Position numbers and translations under genes: made by a program. This document shows, one piece after another, positions 17,559-25,547 of a DNA stretch of 64,000 nucleotides. Origin of the DNA: Polaribacter gangjinensis (GTDB lineage: Bacteria > Bacteroidota > Bacteroidia > Flavobacteriales > Flavobacteriaceae); contig NZ_CP150662.1 in NCBI RefSeq assembly GCF_038024125.1, positions 1,753,501-1,817,500 on the forward strand, read 5' to 3'. The notes beneath the pieces were generated by a model. That model did not search any database, was not told where the DNA came from, and saw nothing but the letters and a program-made list of their open reading frames with translations. How positions within the stretch are numbered: the first letter of the stretch is position 1; every line of letters begins with the position of its first letter.

Positions 17559-18698
17559 TTATTTTTTTACAGCGCTACAACCACTCATTGTAGTAATTCT
17601 TACAACTTCTGTTGGTGGTAAACTTTCGTTTCTAATCAATAATTGTGAAAGCATTTCTTTCGTGATTTCTTTAAAAGAATTTTCTAAAATTGTTCCTTCT
17701 TGCAATGCCACTGGATGTCCAACATCACCTGCTTCTCTGATGCTTTGTACTAAAGGAATTTCTCCTAAAAAAGCAGTGTGAATGTCTTCAGCCAAATGTT
17801 TTGCACCATCTTTACCAAAAATATAATATTTATTATTTGGCAATTCTGCTGGTGTAAAATACGCCATATTTTCAATGATTCCTAACACAGGAACATTGAT
17901 GCTTTCTTGCTGAAACATGGCAACTCCTTTTTTAGCATCTGCCAAAGCAATATTTTGTGGCGTACTTACCACAACTGCTCCATTTATAGGCAAAGATTGT
18001 ACAATTGACAAATGTACATCACCTGTTCCTGGAGGTAAATCTATCAATAAGAAATCTATTTCTCCCCAATCTGCATCAAAAATCAATTGTTTTAAAGCTT
18101 TTGACGCCATAGGTCCTCTCCAAATTACAGCTTGATCTGGATTTGTAAAAAATCCTAAAGACAATAATTTTACGCCGTAATTTTCGATTGGTTTCATTTT
18201 CGAACGCCCATCAACATTGACAGATAAAGGTCTTGCTTTTTCTACATCAAACATTAAATGTTGTGAAGGTCCATATACATCAGCATCTAAAACACCCACA
18301 TTAAATCCCATTTTTGCCAATGAAATTGCTGTATTTGCTGTAATGGTAGATTTTCCTACACCACCTTTTCCAGAGGCAATTGCAATGATATTTTTGATAT
18401 TTGGAATTTCTTTTCCTCGGATTTGATTCGGATTTTCTTGAACAACTGGTTTTTCAACAGCCACATTCACTTTTACATCAATTTTTGGATGCACATGCTG
18501 ATGAATGGCTTTCATGATTTCAACTTCAACCTTCTTTTTAGCTTGTAAAGAAGGATTGCTAATGGTAACATCTACAATTACTTCATCTCCAAAAGTAACA
18601 ACATTGGTAACATTGTTATTTTCTATCAAACTTTTTCCTTCACCAGGAGCAGTAATTTTCTCTAATGCGTTGTAAATATCTTGTTTTTTAAAACTCAT
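17559..18698 (-). CDS. Mrp/NBP35-family P-loop ATPase, Fe-S cluster carrier
   Basis: A 379-residue protein. An N-terminal MIP18/DUF59 domain (about 1-85) is followed by a MinD-like ATPase with the deviant Walker A GKGGVGKST (110-118), LLIDLPPGTGD and MSGCS near the C-terminus. ApbC/Mrp proteins bind and transfer [4Fe-4S] clusters. In canonical Mrp a CxxC pair lies in the C-terminal third; here I see no such pair, only a single Cys in the C-terminal tail, so the cluster site may differ. The gene heads the Mrp-Nfu-FNR set and has an exact -7 box upstream. Confidence 0.9.
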   Translation of the reverse strand: MSFKKQDIYNALEKITAPGEGKSLIENNNVTNVVTFGDEVIVDVTISNPSLQAKKKVEVEIMKAIHQHVHPKIDVKVNVAVEKPVVQENPNQIRGKEIPNIKNIIAIASGKGGVGKSTITANTAISLAKMGFNVGVLDADVYGPSQHLMFDVEKARPLSVNVDGRSKMKPIENYGVKLLSLGFFTNPDQAVIWRGPMASKALKQLIFDADWGEIDFLLIDLPPGTGDVHLSIVQSLPINGAVVVSTPQNIALADAKKGVAMFQQESINVPVLGIIENMAYFTPAELPNNKYYIFGKDGAKHLAEDIHTAFLGEIPLVQSIREAGDVGHPVALQEGTILENSFKEITKEMLSQLLIRNESLPPTEVVRITTMSGCSAVKK

Positions 18699-18754
18699 AT
18701 TTTGTGCTGTTTGCTTTATAGCTTTTGGATATAAAATCCCGTTTTTATCTTTTG

Positions 18755-18762
18755 CAAAGATA
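18755..18762 (-). promoter_or_regulatory. Promoter -7 box (TATCTTTG) for the Mrp-Nfu-FNR genes
   Basis: Exact TAnnTTTG on the minus strand, 57 nt upstream of the Mrp start codon. No TTG box at the expected distance. Confidence 0.5.
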
Positions 18763-18825
18763 CGTTTTCAAGATAAGAAAAGAAAGGGTGTAAATTGTGT
18801 TTATTTATAGATTTATAGGTGGATT

Positions 18826-19170
18826 TTATAAAAGCTCTTTTGATGGATTCCAAAATACTTTTTCGAAGTTTTGAATTTGATTTTCAACGACTTCAATTCC
18901 CTCGTTTTCTAATAATTGCTGCATTAAATTAGTGCCATCAAAATGATGCTTTCCTGTTAAAATTCCTTTTCTATTAACCACTCTATGTGCAGGAATTTCA
19001 TTTGTTTGATGATGTGAATTGTTCATTGCCCATCCAACCATTCTTGCAGAACGTGCAGCACCTAAATACACAGCAATAGCGCCATAACTAGTTACTTTTC
19101 CATACGGAATTTGACGTGCAACTTCATACACTTTTTCGAAAAAATTGTCATTTTTGGAGTTGGATGCCAT
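18826..19170 (-). CDS. Alkyltransferase-like protein (MGMT family lacking the active Cys)
   Basis: A 114-residue single-domain member of the O6-alkylguanine-DNA alkyltransferase family. The helix-turn-helix and arginine-finger region is intact (GAARSARMVGWAMN). The active-site motif PCHRVV reads PAHRVV, with Ala61 replacing the acceptor cysteine. That replacement defines the ATL proteins, which bind O6-alkylguanine and flag it for nucleotide excision repair instead of repairing it. It overlaps the previous gene by 23 bp. The rest of the domain is well preserved, so this is not a decaying gene. Confidence 0.9.
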   Translation of the reverse strand: MASNSKNDNFFEKVYEVARQIPYGKVTSYGAIAVYLGAARSARMVGWAMNNSHHQTNEIPAHRVVNRKGILTGKHHFDGTNLMQQLLENEGIEVVENQIQNFEKVFWNPSKELL

Positions 19171-19504
19171 GCGCTAATGAACTATTTAGTTCGTAAATAT
19201 ACGCCAATATTTCAGTTTTATTTTCTAGAAAAACAGTAGTTAAAACTCTTTGATATATGATTGTTTCAAAATCATCAATTTTTTTCCAATGTTTTGAAAT
19301 TTCATTAGAAGAAAATAAATATCCATGAATTGTTTCTCCGTTTTTATCTAAAATTACGGCAGGAAATCCTTGTGTTTTATGCCATCCTTTTGCATCAAAA
19401 AAACCTTTTGTAGTTGCTTTTTGCCAATTTCCAGGAATATTTTTTAACACAAAATCATTTTCTTGTCCTGGAATTAGAGTGCCATAAACAAATAAATGTT
19501 CCAT
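19148..19504 (-). CDS. Gamma-glutamylcyclotransferase-like (AIG2/GGACT) family protein
   Basis: A 118-residue protein starting with the family signature FVYGTLIPGQ (residues 5-14), the substrate-binding YGTL loop. The acidic residue expected later is the Glu in IDDFETIIYQR. Members act on gamma-glutamyl or related isopeptide compounds to release 5-oxoproline, but many bacterial members have unknown substrates. It overlaps the alkyltransferase-like gene by 23 bp and follows trmB after 15 bp, so all three are probably co-transcribed. Confidence 0.8.
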   Translation of the reverse strand: MEHLFVYGTLIPGQENDFVLKNIPGNWQKATTKGFFDAKGWHKTQGFPAVILDKNGETIHGYLFSSNEISKHWKKIDDFETIIYQRVLTTVFLENKTEILAYIYELNSSLAHGIQLQK

Positions 19505-19519
19505 GATTTTGGAAAAAAA

Positions 19520-20191
19520 TTAATACTTAAGTCGAAACTGAATATAGGTTATTGGTTTTTTAATTGCCAAATATTGGTTTTCATAAAAAGTCTGGGTTTC
19601 AATCACCTCTTTTGGTGAACCCTCATTATGATAAATATTGTGATTTGCGTACAACACTTCATGTCCTTGTCCATGCAACAGACCAAGTGTGTAGCCATGC
19701 ATAAATTCACTATCGGTTTTTAGATTTACAAATCCGTTTTTATTCAAAATATGATGGTATTTTTTTAAAAACTCAGGATTTGTCATTCTGTGCTTGGTGC
19801 GTTTGTATTTGATTTGTGGATCAGGAAATGTTATCCAAATTTCATCGATTTCATTTTCATCAAAAATAAAATCAATCAACTCAATTTGAGTTCTTACAAA
19901 AGCAACGTTTGGTAAATTTTCTTCAATGGCAGTTTTGGCTCCTCTCCAAAAACGAGCACCTTTAATGTCAATGCCAATATAGTTTTTAGTCGGATTTTTT
20001 TTAGCCAATGCAATGCTATATTCGCCTTTTCCACAACCCAATTCTACAACTATTGGATTGTTATTCTTAAAAAAAGAATGCCATTTGCCTTTGTGAGTAA
20101 AGTTATTTAAAACTTCGGCTCTTGTTGGCTGAATGACATTTGAAAAGGTTTCATTTTCTTGAAACCGTTTTAGTTTATTTTTACTTCCCAA
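19520..20191 (-). CDS. trmB: tRNA (guanine(46)-N7)-methyltransferase
   Basis: A 223-residue SAM-dependent methyltransferase that forms m7G46 in the tRNA variable loop. It shows the SAM-binding VVELGCGKGEYSIALAK, the GIDIKG acidic loop, the FPDPQIKYKRTKHR substrate segment and a terminal TxxE-like region. The start codon is TTG at 20191, 9 bp after the preceding gene's stop. The TTG gives MGSKNKLKRF, an N-terminus I recognise from flavobacterial TrmB proteins, so it is probably real. Confidence 0.93.
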   Translation of the reverse strand: MGSKNKLKRFQENETFSNVIQPTRAEVLNNFTHKGKWHSFFKNNNPIVVELGCGKGEYSIALAKKNPTKNYIGIDIKGARFWRGAKTAIEENLPNVAFVRTQIELIDFIFDENEIDEIWITFPDPQIKYKRTKHRMTNPEFLKKYHHILNKNGFVNLKTDSEFMHGYTLGLLHGQGHEVLYANHNIYHNEGSPKEVIETQTFYENQYLAIKKPITYIQFRLKY

Positions 20192-20200
20192 GATGAATTT

Positions 20201-20422
20201 TTAAGCTCTGTCTTCTGTTCCTTCGTCCAAAAATCTCTTAGATTCTTTCATCCAATATGCAAAAAGAATTAATAGCACTACTAAAAATCCCCAGTTTACA
20301 GCATTTGAAATCCACCATCCTAACTCTTGAGTAGCCACTTGATTACGAATCCACTCTAATGGAAGAAATAAAAAATCAGTGAACAAACTTCCAATCCATC
20401 TAAAAATATTGCCTGCTATCAT
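20201..20422 (-). CDS. DUF6341 family small membrane protein
   Basis: A 73-residue protein with one clear transmembrane helix (about 41-58, AVNWGFLVVLLILFAYW) and amphipathic aromatic segments before it (WIGSLFTDFLFLPLEWI). The call is from memory of Bacteroidota proteins next to upp and DUF6427; no function is known. It is divergent from the DUF6427 gene, 42 bp away, and precedes trmB by 9 bp. Confidence 0.7.
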   Translation of the reverse strand: MIAGNIFRWIGSLFTDFLFLPLEWIRNQVATQELGWWISNAVNWGFLVVLLILFAYWMKESKRFLDEGTEDRA

Positions 20423-20444
20423 AACTTATTTATCTTTACGCTTG

Positions 20445-20452
20445 CAAAAATA
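20445..20452 (-). promoter_or_regulatory. Promoter -7 box (TATTTTTG) for the DUF6341-trmB unit
   Basis: Exact TAnnTTTG on the minus strand, 23 nt upstream of the start codon. A plus-strand near-match (TATCTTTA, about 20431-20438) could serve the divergent DUF6427 gene. Confidence 0.5.
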
Positions 20453-20464
20453 ACAAAAGAAACA

Positions 20465-21391
20465 ATGCTAGCCAATTTTTTAAACAAATCTAAACCGATA
20501 AATTTTATTGGATTGATGATTTTTTTTGCTGTTTGTTTTTTAACACTCAATTTTATTGATTTTTTTAACACTCAATTGAATGTAAATGACTTGTTACAGA
20601 AAATAGTTATTTTGTTAATATTCATCTCGATTTTTTTCATTTACAACTTTATTACCAGTAAAAATAATTTGACCTATGACAACTCATTTGGGTTTTATTT
20701 TTTTACGCTTTTAATGGGTTGTTTTAGTACAATTGTAGATTATAAAATGCTTTTTTTTACAATTATTTACCTACTTTTTTTGAGAAAAATTTACAGTTTA
20801 CAGTCTTCAAAAAGGGTTTTGAAAAAATTATTTGATGCAGGTTTCTGGTTAGGAATTTTATGTGTTTTTGAGCCAAAATTTTTGTTGCTTTTTTTACTGA
20901 TTTATCTCAGCGCATATTGGCATCAAAAAATAACAATTCATACATTTTCAGTTCCAATCATTGGGTTTTTAACACCCGTTTTTTGCTATTTTTCTTACCT
21001 ATTTTGGTATGGAAATCAGGAGATTTTAACTTCAATGTTCTTGAAAGGATTCTCTTTTAAAATGTCATTTTTTACTGAAGAAAAAGAACGAATTTTTATG
21101 ATGAGTTTGTTAATCATCACTTTTTTTGCCGCATTTTTAAAATCGAGTAAAGCACTTTTAATCAACAATACCTTTAGAAGAAGTTGGAGTTTACTATTGA
21201 TAAATTTCTTGGTTGTTTTATCACTTTTCTTTTTTGAAAATGACTCAAAAAATACAGAAACTTTATTTTTGGTTTTTCCAATTTCATTGATTTTAGCAAA
21301 TGGACTTGAACTGGTTAAAAAAAGAATTTTGATACATATTTTTCTGTATCTTTTTTTATTTGGCTGTTCAGCTTATTTAATTTTTCTATAA
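20465..21391 (+). CDS. DUF6427 family polytopic membrane protein
   Basis: A 308-residue, strongly hydrophobic protein with roughly eight transmembrane helices, rich in Phe and Leu, and no catalytic motif I can recognise. I place it in DUF6427 from its location between DUF6341 and upp, an arrangement I recall from flavobacteria. Its last 6 bp overlap the end of upp on the other strand. The sequence alone gives no function. Its residue make-up suggests an inner-membrane protein. Confidence 0.7.
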   Translation: MLANFLNKSKPINFIGLMIFFAVCFLTLNFIDFFNTQLNVNDLLQKIVILLIFISIFFIYNFITSKNNLTYDNSFGFYFFTLLMGCFSTIVDYKMLFFTIIYLLFLRKIYSLQSSKRVLKKLFDAGFWLGILCVFEPKFLLLFLLIYLSAYWHQKITIHTFSVPIIGFLTPVFCYFSYLFWYGNQEILTSMFLKGFSFKMSFFTEEKERIFMMSLLIITFFAAFLKSSKALLINNTFRRSWSLLLINFLVVLSLFFFENDSKNTETLFLVFPISLILANGLELVKKRILIHIFLYLFLFGCSAYLIFL

Positions 21392-22039
21392 TTTACTGCC
21401 AAAAGCCAAATCGCCAGCATCTCCTAAACCAGGGACAATATAGCCTTTTTCATTCAGTTGATCATCAATTGTGGCAATCCATAAATGAGTATTTTCTGGA
21501 AAATGTTTTTCTACAAAACGAATGCCTTCTTGAGCACCAATTACAGAAACTATATGAGTTTCTTTCGGATTTCCTAATTTCCTTAACGCTTCAAAAACAG
21601 CAACTAATGATTGACCTGTTGCCAACATTGGATCTGCCAACAGCATTATTTTGCCTTCTAAATTTGGTGATGCAACATATTCAACCACAATATCAAAATG
21701 TTCATCATTATTTGGATGATGCCTGTAAGCCGAAATAAATGCATTTTCTGCTTTGTCAAAATAGTTTAACAAACCTTGATGCAAAGGCAATCCTGCTCTA
21801 AGAATGGAACAAACAACAATAGCATCTGACAATAAATGCATGTTTTTAGTCGCTAAAGGAGTCTCTACAAAACCTTCATGAAATGAAAGTGATTTGCTGA
21901 GTTCATAGGCCAAAATTTCTCCAATTCGTTCTATATTTCTGCGAAAACGCATGCTATCTTTTTGAATTTTTTGATCTCTAATTTCTGATAAAAACGTGTT
22001 TAAAACAGAGTTGTTTTGGGCTAAATGGTGTATTTTCAT
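21386..22039 (-). CDS. upp: Uracil phosphoribosyltransferase
   Basis: A 217-residue salvage enzyme forming UMP from uracil and PRPP. The PRPP loop reads LLADPMLATGQSLVAV (about 130-145), where the usual acidic pair DPMLATG is diagnostic of Upp. The C-terminal uracil-binding segment IVPGLGDAGDLAFG is intact. It is convergent with and overlaps the DUF6427 gene by 6 bp, and there is no room for a terminator between them. Confidence 0.96.
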   Translation of the reverse strand: MKIHHLAQNNSVLNTFLSEIRDQKIQKDSMRFRRNIERIGEILAYELSKSLSFHEGFVETPLATKNMHLLSDAIVVCSILRAGLPLHQGLLNYFDKAENAFISAYRHHPNNDEHFDIVVEYVASPNLEGKIMLLADPMLATGQSLVAVFEALRKLGNPKETHIVSVIGAQEGIRFVEKHFPENTHLWIATIDDQLNEKGYIVPGLGDAGDLAFGSKL

Positions 22040-22169
22040 TTCTATTGAGTGATGAATTAAAAATCTAAGTTACAACTATAAAAATTAATTTAAAAAAATC
22101 TGTTGAAAAGGAATCCAAATACAATTTTTTAAAAAAAATTATATCAACTTTGTACGTCGATTTTTTATC

Positions 22170-23066
22170 ATGAAACCAAGAACTTTAGCCCTTGTAGCTG
22201 TTTCAATTGCAACCTTGATTTATGGGTTAAATTTTACAATTGCAAAAGACGTAATGCCTTTATACGTAAAACCTTATGGATTGATTTTGCTAAGAGTTAG
22301 TGGTGCAACAATGGTTTTTTGGTTTCTAGGATTATTTGTTAAAAGCAAAAAAATTGATGCCGTAGATTTAAAAAAAATTGCAATTGCCGCATTTTTTGGA
22401 GTTGGCTTAAACATGCTTACCTTTTTTAAAGGGTTGAGCATTACTTCTCCTATAAGTGCATCAGTAATGATGGTAACTTCACCCATTTTAGTACTTTTAT
22501 TTTCAAGTTTACTATTAAAAGAACCATTAAAAAAACTAAAAATTATTGGAGTAGTAATTGGTTTGATTGGAACACTTATTTTAATTGTTTACGGAAATTC
22601 TTCAGATGAAAATGGAAACAACTCTGCATTTGGGAACTTTTTAGTTTTTGTAAATGCAGCCTCTTATGGACTGTATTTGGTTTTAGTTAAAAAAATAATT
22701 GCTAAATATCATCCAATTGTATTTGTAAAATGGCTTTATTTGTTTGGATTGTTTTATGTAATCCCTTTTGGATATTACGAATTGAATCAAGTTTCATGGC
22801 AAGAAATGCCAGTAAATATCTACTTAAAAGTGGGTTTTGTCGTTTTATTTACAACTTGTATTACCTATCTTTTTAACCTTTTCGCACTCACTAAATTAAA
22901 GCCAACTTCAGTAGGTGTGTTTATTTATTTACAGCCTGTAATTGCAACGATTTATGCATTAATTGCAGGAAGCGATTCGTTAAATTTTGTAAAAATTAGT
23001 GCTACTTGTATCATATTTTTTGGCGTTTATTTAGTAACTAAACAAGTCAAAGAATCCTCAAAATAA
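22170..23066 (+). CDS. EamA-family (DMT) transporter
   Basis: A 298-residue inner-membrane protein with about ten transmembrane helices in two EamA repeats (about 7-140 and 152-290). The repeat signature appears as SPISASVMMVTSPILVLL in the first half and KPTSVGVFIYLQPVIA in the second. DMT proteins export amino acids or other metabolites; the substrate cannot be read from the sequence. It precedes yicC by 36 bp but yicC has its own -7 box. Confidence 0.88.
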   Translation: MKPRTLALVAVSIATLIYGLNFTIAKDVMPLYVKPYGLILLRVSGATMVFWFLGLFVKSKKIDAVDLKKIAIAAFFGVGLNMLTFFKGLSITSPISASVMMVTSPILVLLFSSLLLKEPLKKLKIIGVVIGLIGTLILIVYGNSSDENGNNSAFGNFLVFVNAASYGLYLVLVKKIIAKYHPIVFVKWLYLFGLFYVIPFGYYELNQVSWQEMPVNIYLKVGFVVLFTTCITYLFNLFALTKLKPTSVGVFIYLQPVIATIYALIAGSDSLNFVKISATCIIFFGVYLVTKQVKESSK

Positions 23067-23071
23067 AAAAG

Positions 23072-23079
23072 TATCTTTG
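23072..23079 (+). promoter_or_regulatory. Promoter -7 box (TATCTTTG) for yicC-gmk-nadD
   Basis: Exact TAnnTTTG, 24 nt before the yicC ATG, just after the transporter stop codon. Confidence 0.55.
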
Positions 23080-23102
23080 CGATTCATTTTAAAAACGATT
23101 GT

Positions 23103-23969
23103 ATGATTCAATCCATGACTGGCTATGGAAAATCGGTGTTGCAACTGCCCACCAAAAAGGTTACCATAGAAATTAAATCTTTGAATAGCAAAAGCCTTGA
23201 TTTAAATGTGCGAATTCCTTCTTATTACAAAGAAAAAGAGTTGGATGTTCGTAAAAAATTGGCGAATGAACTCATCAGAGGAAAAATTGACTTTGCCATT
23301 TTTGTAGAGATGACTGCTGATGAAACTGCTACTGTTATAAATCCTGGAGTGGTGAAAAACTACATGCAACAACTCAAAAACATTGTTCATACAACTGATG
23401 AAAATGAATTGGACTTGCTAAAAATGGCAATTCAAATGCCTGATGCCTTAAAAACAGAACGTGAAGAATTGGATGAAAATGAGTGGGAACTCATCAACAC
23501 CACTGTTGATGAAGCAATCAAAGAAATTATTCAATACAGAATTGATGAAGCTGCTGCTTTGGAAGACGATTTTAGAACGCGCATTTTGAATATCAAAAAT
23601 TATTTAGAGGAAGTAAAATCATTTGATAATGAACGCATTACAAATGTAAAAGAACGTTTACGAAAATCAATTGACGATTTAAAAGTTACTGTTGATGAAA
23701 ATCGTTTTGAACAAGAATTGATTTACTATTTAGAAAAATTAGACATCAATGAAGAAAAAGTTCGTTTAGAAAATCATTTGAATTATTTTTTACAAACCTT
23801 AGAAACTGAAGATTCTAATGGAAAAAAATTAGGATTTATCGTGCAAGAAATGGGAAGAGAAATAAATACCACTGGTTCAAAAGCAAATTTTGCACCCATG
23901 CAAAAAGCAGTGATTCAAATGAAAAATGAATTGGAACAAATCAAAGAACAAATTTTAAATATTCTCTAA
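23103..23969 (+). CDS. YicC/YloC family endoribonuclease
   Basis: A 288-residue protein with the family N-terminus MIQSMTGYGK and the C-terminal DUF1732 region GFIVQEMGREINTTGSKAN. YicC/YloC members are endoribonucleases, and the E. coli protein helps degrade the RyhB small RNA. Charged helices dominate the middle (about 150-240). It is followed by gmk after a 92-bp repeat, the same yicC-gmk order seen in many bacteria, where both genes are usually co-transcribed. Confidence 0.92.
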   Translation: MIQSMTGYGKSVLQLPTKKVTIEIKSLNSKSLDLNVRIPSYYKEKELDVRKKLANELIRGKIDFAIFVEMTADETATVINPGVVKNYMQQLKNIVHTTDENELDLLKMAIQMPDALKTEREELDENEWELINTTVDEAIKEIIQYRIDEAAALEDDFRTRILNIKNYLEEVKSFDNERITNVKERLRKSIDDLKVTVDENRFEQELIYYLEKLDINEEKVRLENHLNYFLQTLETEDSNGKKLGFIVQEMGREINTTGSKANFAPMQKAVIQMKNELEQIKEQILNIL

Positions 23970-23985
23970 GTTTTGCTTAGAACAA

Positions 23986-24043
23986 GCTGAACTCGTTTCA
24001 GCTTTTCATTATTAATAAAAAGATTCTGAAATAAATTCAGAAT
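23986..24043. repeat. Paired REP-like hairpins between yicC and gmk
   Basis: Two related palindromes: GCTGAA-CTCGT-TTCAGC (23986-24002, followed by TTTT) and ATTCTGAA-ATAAA-TTCAGAAT (24023-24043, followed by GACAAA). They are variants of one motif in opposite orientation. I recall similar '(G)CTGAAACAAGTTCAG(C)ATGACA' repeats in many flavobacterial genomes. The first hairpin plus its T-run could also end the yicC transcript. Confidence 0.55.
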
Positions 24044-24061
24044 GACAAAAATTAAAAATTT

Positions 24062-24649
24062 ATGTCAGATTTTAAAGGAAAATTATTCGTCTTTTCTGCA
24101 CCTTCTGGTTCTGGAAAAACAACTATTGTACGTCATTTATTAAAACAAGAGCGTTTTGGATTGGAATTTTCGATTTCAGCAACATCAAGAGAACCTAGAA
24201 GTCAAGAAAAAGACGGAGTTGATTATTATTTTATTTCACTTAAAGAATTCAAAAATAAAATCAAAAATGACGAATTTTTAGAGTGGGAAGAAGTCTATAG
24301 AGATAATTTTTATGGTACTTTAAAAGCGGAAGTTGAGCGAATTTGGGCATTAAAAAAACACGTAATTTTTGATATTGATGTGGTTGGAGGTTTGCGAATC
24401 AAAAAGAAATTTCCTGAGCAAACATTGGCAGTTTTTGTAAAACCACCCAGTGTTGATGAGCTGAAAATTCGCTTGAAAAAAAGAAGTACTGAAAGCGAAG
24501 ACAAAATCAATATGCGCATTGCAAAAGCATCTATTGAATTAGCAACTGCGCCTCAATTTGATAAAATCATCAAAAATTATGATTTAGAAATTGCGCTGAA
24601 AGAAGCTGAAAATTTGGTAGCAGAATTTTTGAAATTGAATGAGAATTAA
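24062..24649 (+). CDS. gmk: Guanylate kinase
   Basis: A 195-residue kinase phosphorylating GMP to GDP. It has the P-loop FSAPSGSGKTTIV (about 11-23), the GMP-binding SATSREPRSQEKDGVDYYF and the lid segment KKRSTESEDKINMRI. Length and motifs are standard for bacterial Gmk. It lies 84 bp before nadD on the same strand, with a purine/pyrimidine-biased imperfect inverted repeat in between. Confidence 0.96.
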   Translation: MSDFKGKLFVFSAPSGSGKTTIVRHLLKQERFGLEFSISATSREPRSQEKDGVDYYFISLKEFKNKIKNDEFLEWEEVYRDNFYGTLKAEVERIWALKKHVIFDIDVVGGLRIKKKFPEQTLAVFVKPPSVDELKIRLKKRSTESEDKINMRIAKASIELATAPQFDKIIKNYDLEIALKEAENLVAEFLKLNEN

Positions 24650-24733
24650 AGAATAAAGAAACAAGAAAATAGAGTCAAAAAAAGGGCTAAAAAGTCTCTT
24701 TTCTTTCCTCTTTTTTCTATTATCTTTTTTAAA

Positions 24734-25318
24734 ATGAGTAAAATTGGTTTGTATTTTGGAACATTCAATCCCATTCATGTGGGGCATTTGATTATTGCCA
24801 ATCATTTGGTTGAATATTCGGATTTGGATGAAATTTGGATGGTGGTAACGCCTCACAATCCTTTTAAAAATAAGAGTTCTTTGCTCGAAAATCACCATCG
24901 TTTTGAATTGGTTTACAGAGCCACAGAACAGTATCCAAAAATTAAACCTTCGGATATTGAGTTTAAATTACCACAACCCAATTATACGGTTTTTACCTTG
25001 GCTCACATTTCAGAAAATTATCCAAATCATCAATTTTCATTGATTATGGGTGAAGATAATTTGCAAAGTTTTCACAAATGGAAAAACCATGAGACCATTT
25101 TAGAAAACCATGATATTTATGTGTATCCAAGAATTTCTGAAGAAAAACAGTCACATCAATTTGAAAATCATCCAAAAATTCATTTGGTTGATGCGCCAAT
25201 TATCGAAATTTCATCAACTATGATTCGAAACGGAATTAAACATCAAAAAAATGTACAACCATTGCTGTCAAAAGAAGTTTGGGAATATATTGATGAAATG
25301 AATTTTTACAAGAAATAA
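24734..25318 (+). CDS. nadD: Nicotinate-nucleotide adenylyltransferase
   Basis: A 194-residue enzyme making deamido-NAD from nicotinate mononucleotide and ATP. It has the nucleotidyltransferase motif GTFNPIHVGHL (about 9-19) and the C-terminal EISSTMIRNGI. Further support comes from the MGEDNLQSFHKWKN segment typical of NadD. It follows gmk and is followed by a 229-bp non-coding region that holds a long nested palindrome. Confidence 0.95.
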   Translation: MSKIGLYFGTFNPIHVGHLIIANHLVEYSDLDEIWMVVTPHNPFKNKSSLLENHHRFELVYRATEQYPKIKPSDIEFKLPQPNYTVFTLAHISENYPNHQFSLIMGEDNLQSFHKWKNHETILENHDIYVYPRISEEKQSHQFENHPKIHLVDAPIIEISSTMIRNGIKHQKNVQPLLSKEVWEYIDEMNFYKK

Positions 25319-25328
25319 TTCAAAAAAT

Positions 25329-25467
25329 ATAGACACTAAATTCACTAAAATTCACGAATTTCAAAATTTTAAAAGAAAATGATTCGTGAAATTTAGATAA
25401 ACGAATGAGTCAGATTTAGAAATTTTTCATTTTTAATTTGTGTTTATTAGTGAAAATTTGTGTCTAT
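25329..25467. repeat. Long nested inverted repeat downstream of nadD
   Basis: Three arm pairs are nested: ATAGACAC (25329-25336) with GTGTCTAT (25460-25467); TTCACTAA (25341-25348) with TTAGTGAA (25447-25454); and TTCACGAAT (25351-25359) with ATTCGTGAA (25382-25390). All are perfect. Spacing on the right side is longer than on the left. It resembles the 'ATTCGTGAA/TTTGTGTC' intergenic repeats common in Bacteroidota (recalled). No reading frame crosses it. Confidence 0.55.
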
Positions 25468-25518
25468 AAAAATCACTTTATAAATTTTTCAAACGCTAAA
25501 ATTAAAAAGGTTTCGTTG

Positions 25519-25526
25519 TATATTTG
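25519..25526 (+). promoter_or_regulatory. Promoter -7 box (TATATTTG) for the M23 peptidase / GH3 genes
   Basis: Exact TAnnTTTG, 22 nt before a TTG start codon at 25548; it implies a short leader that still contains this TTG. Confidence 0.5.
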
Positions 25527-25547
25527 TGACACTAAAGCATTTATTTT

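Noticed and set aside
18826..19170. Alkyltransferase as a decayed repair gene
   Set aside because: Cys to Ala is the defining feature of the functional ATL group and the rest of the domain is intact.
24650..24733. A-rich/T-rich imperfect inverted repeat between gmk and nadD
   Set aside because: Arms pair too poorly by eye to support a terminator or a defined repeat; it may be only composition bias.
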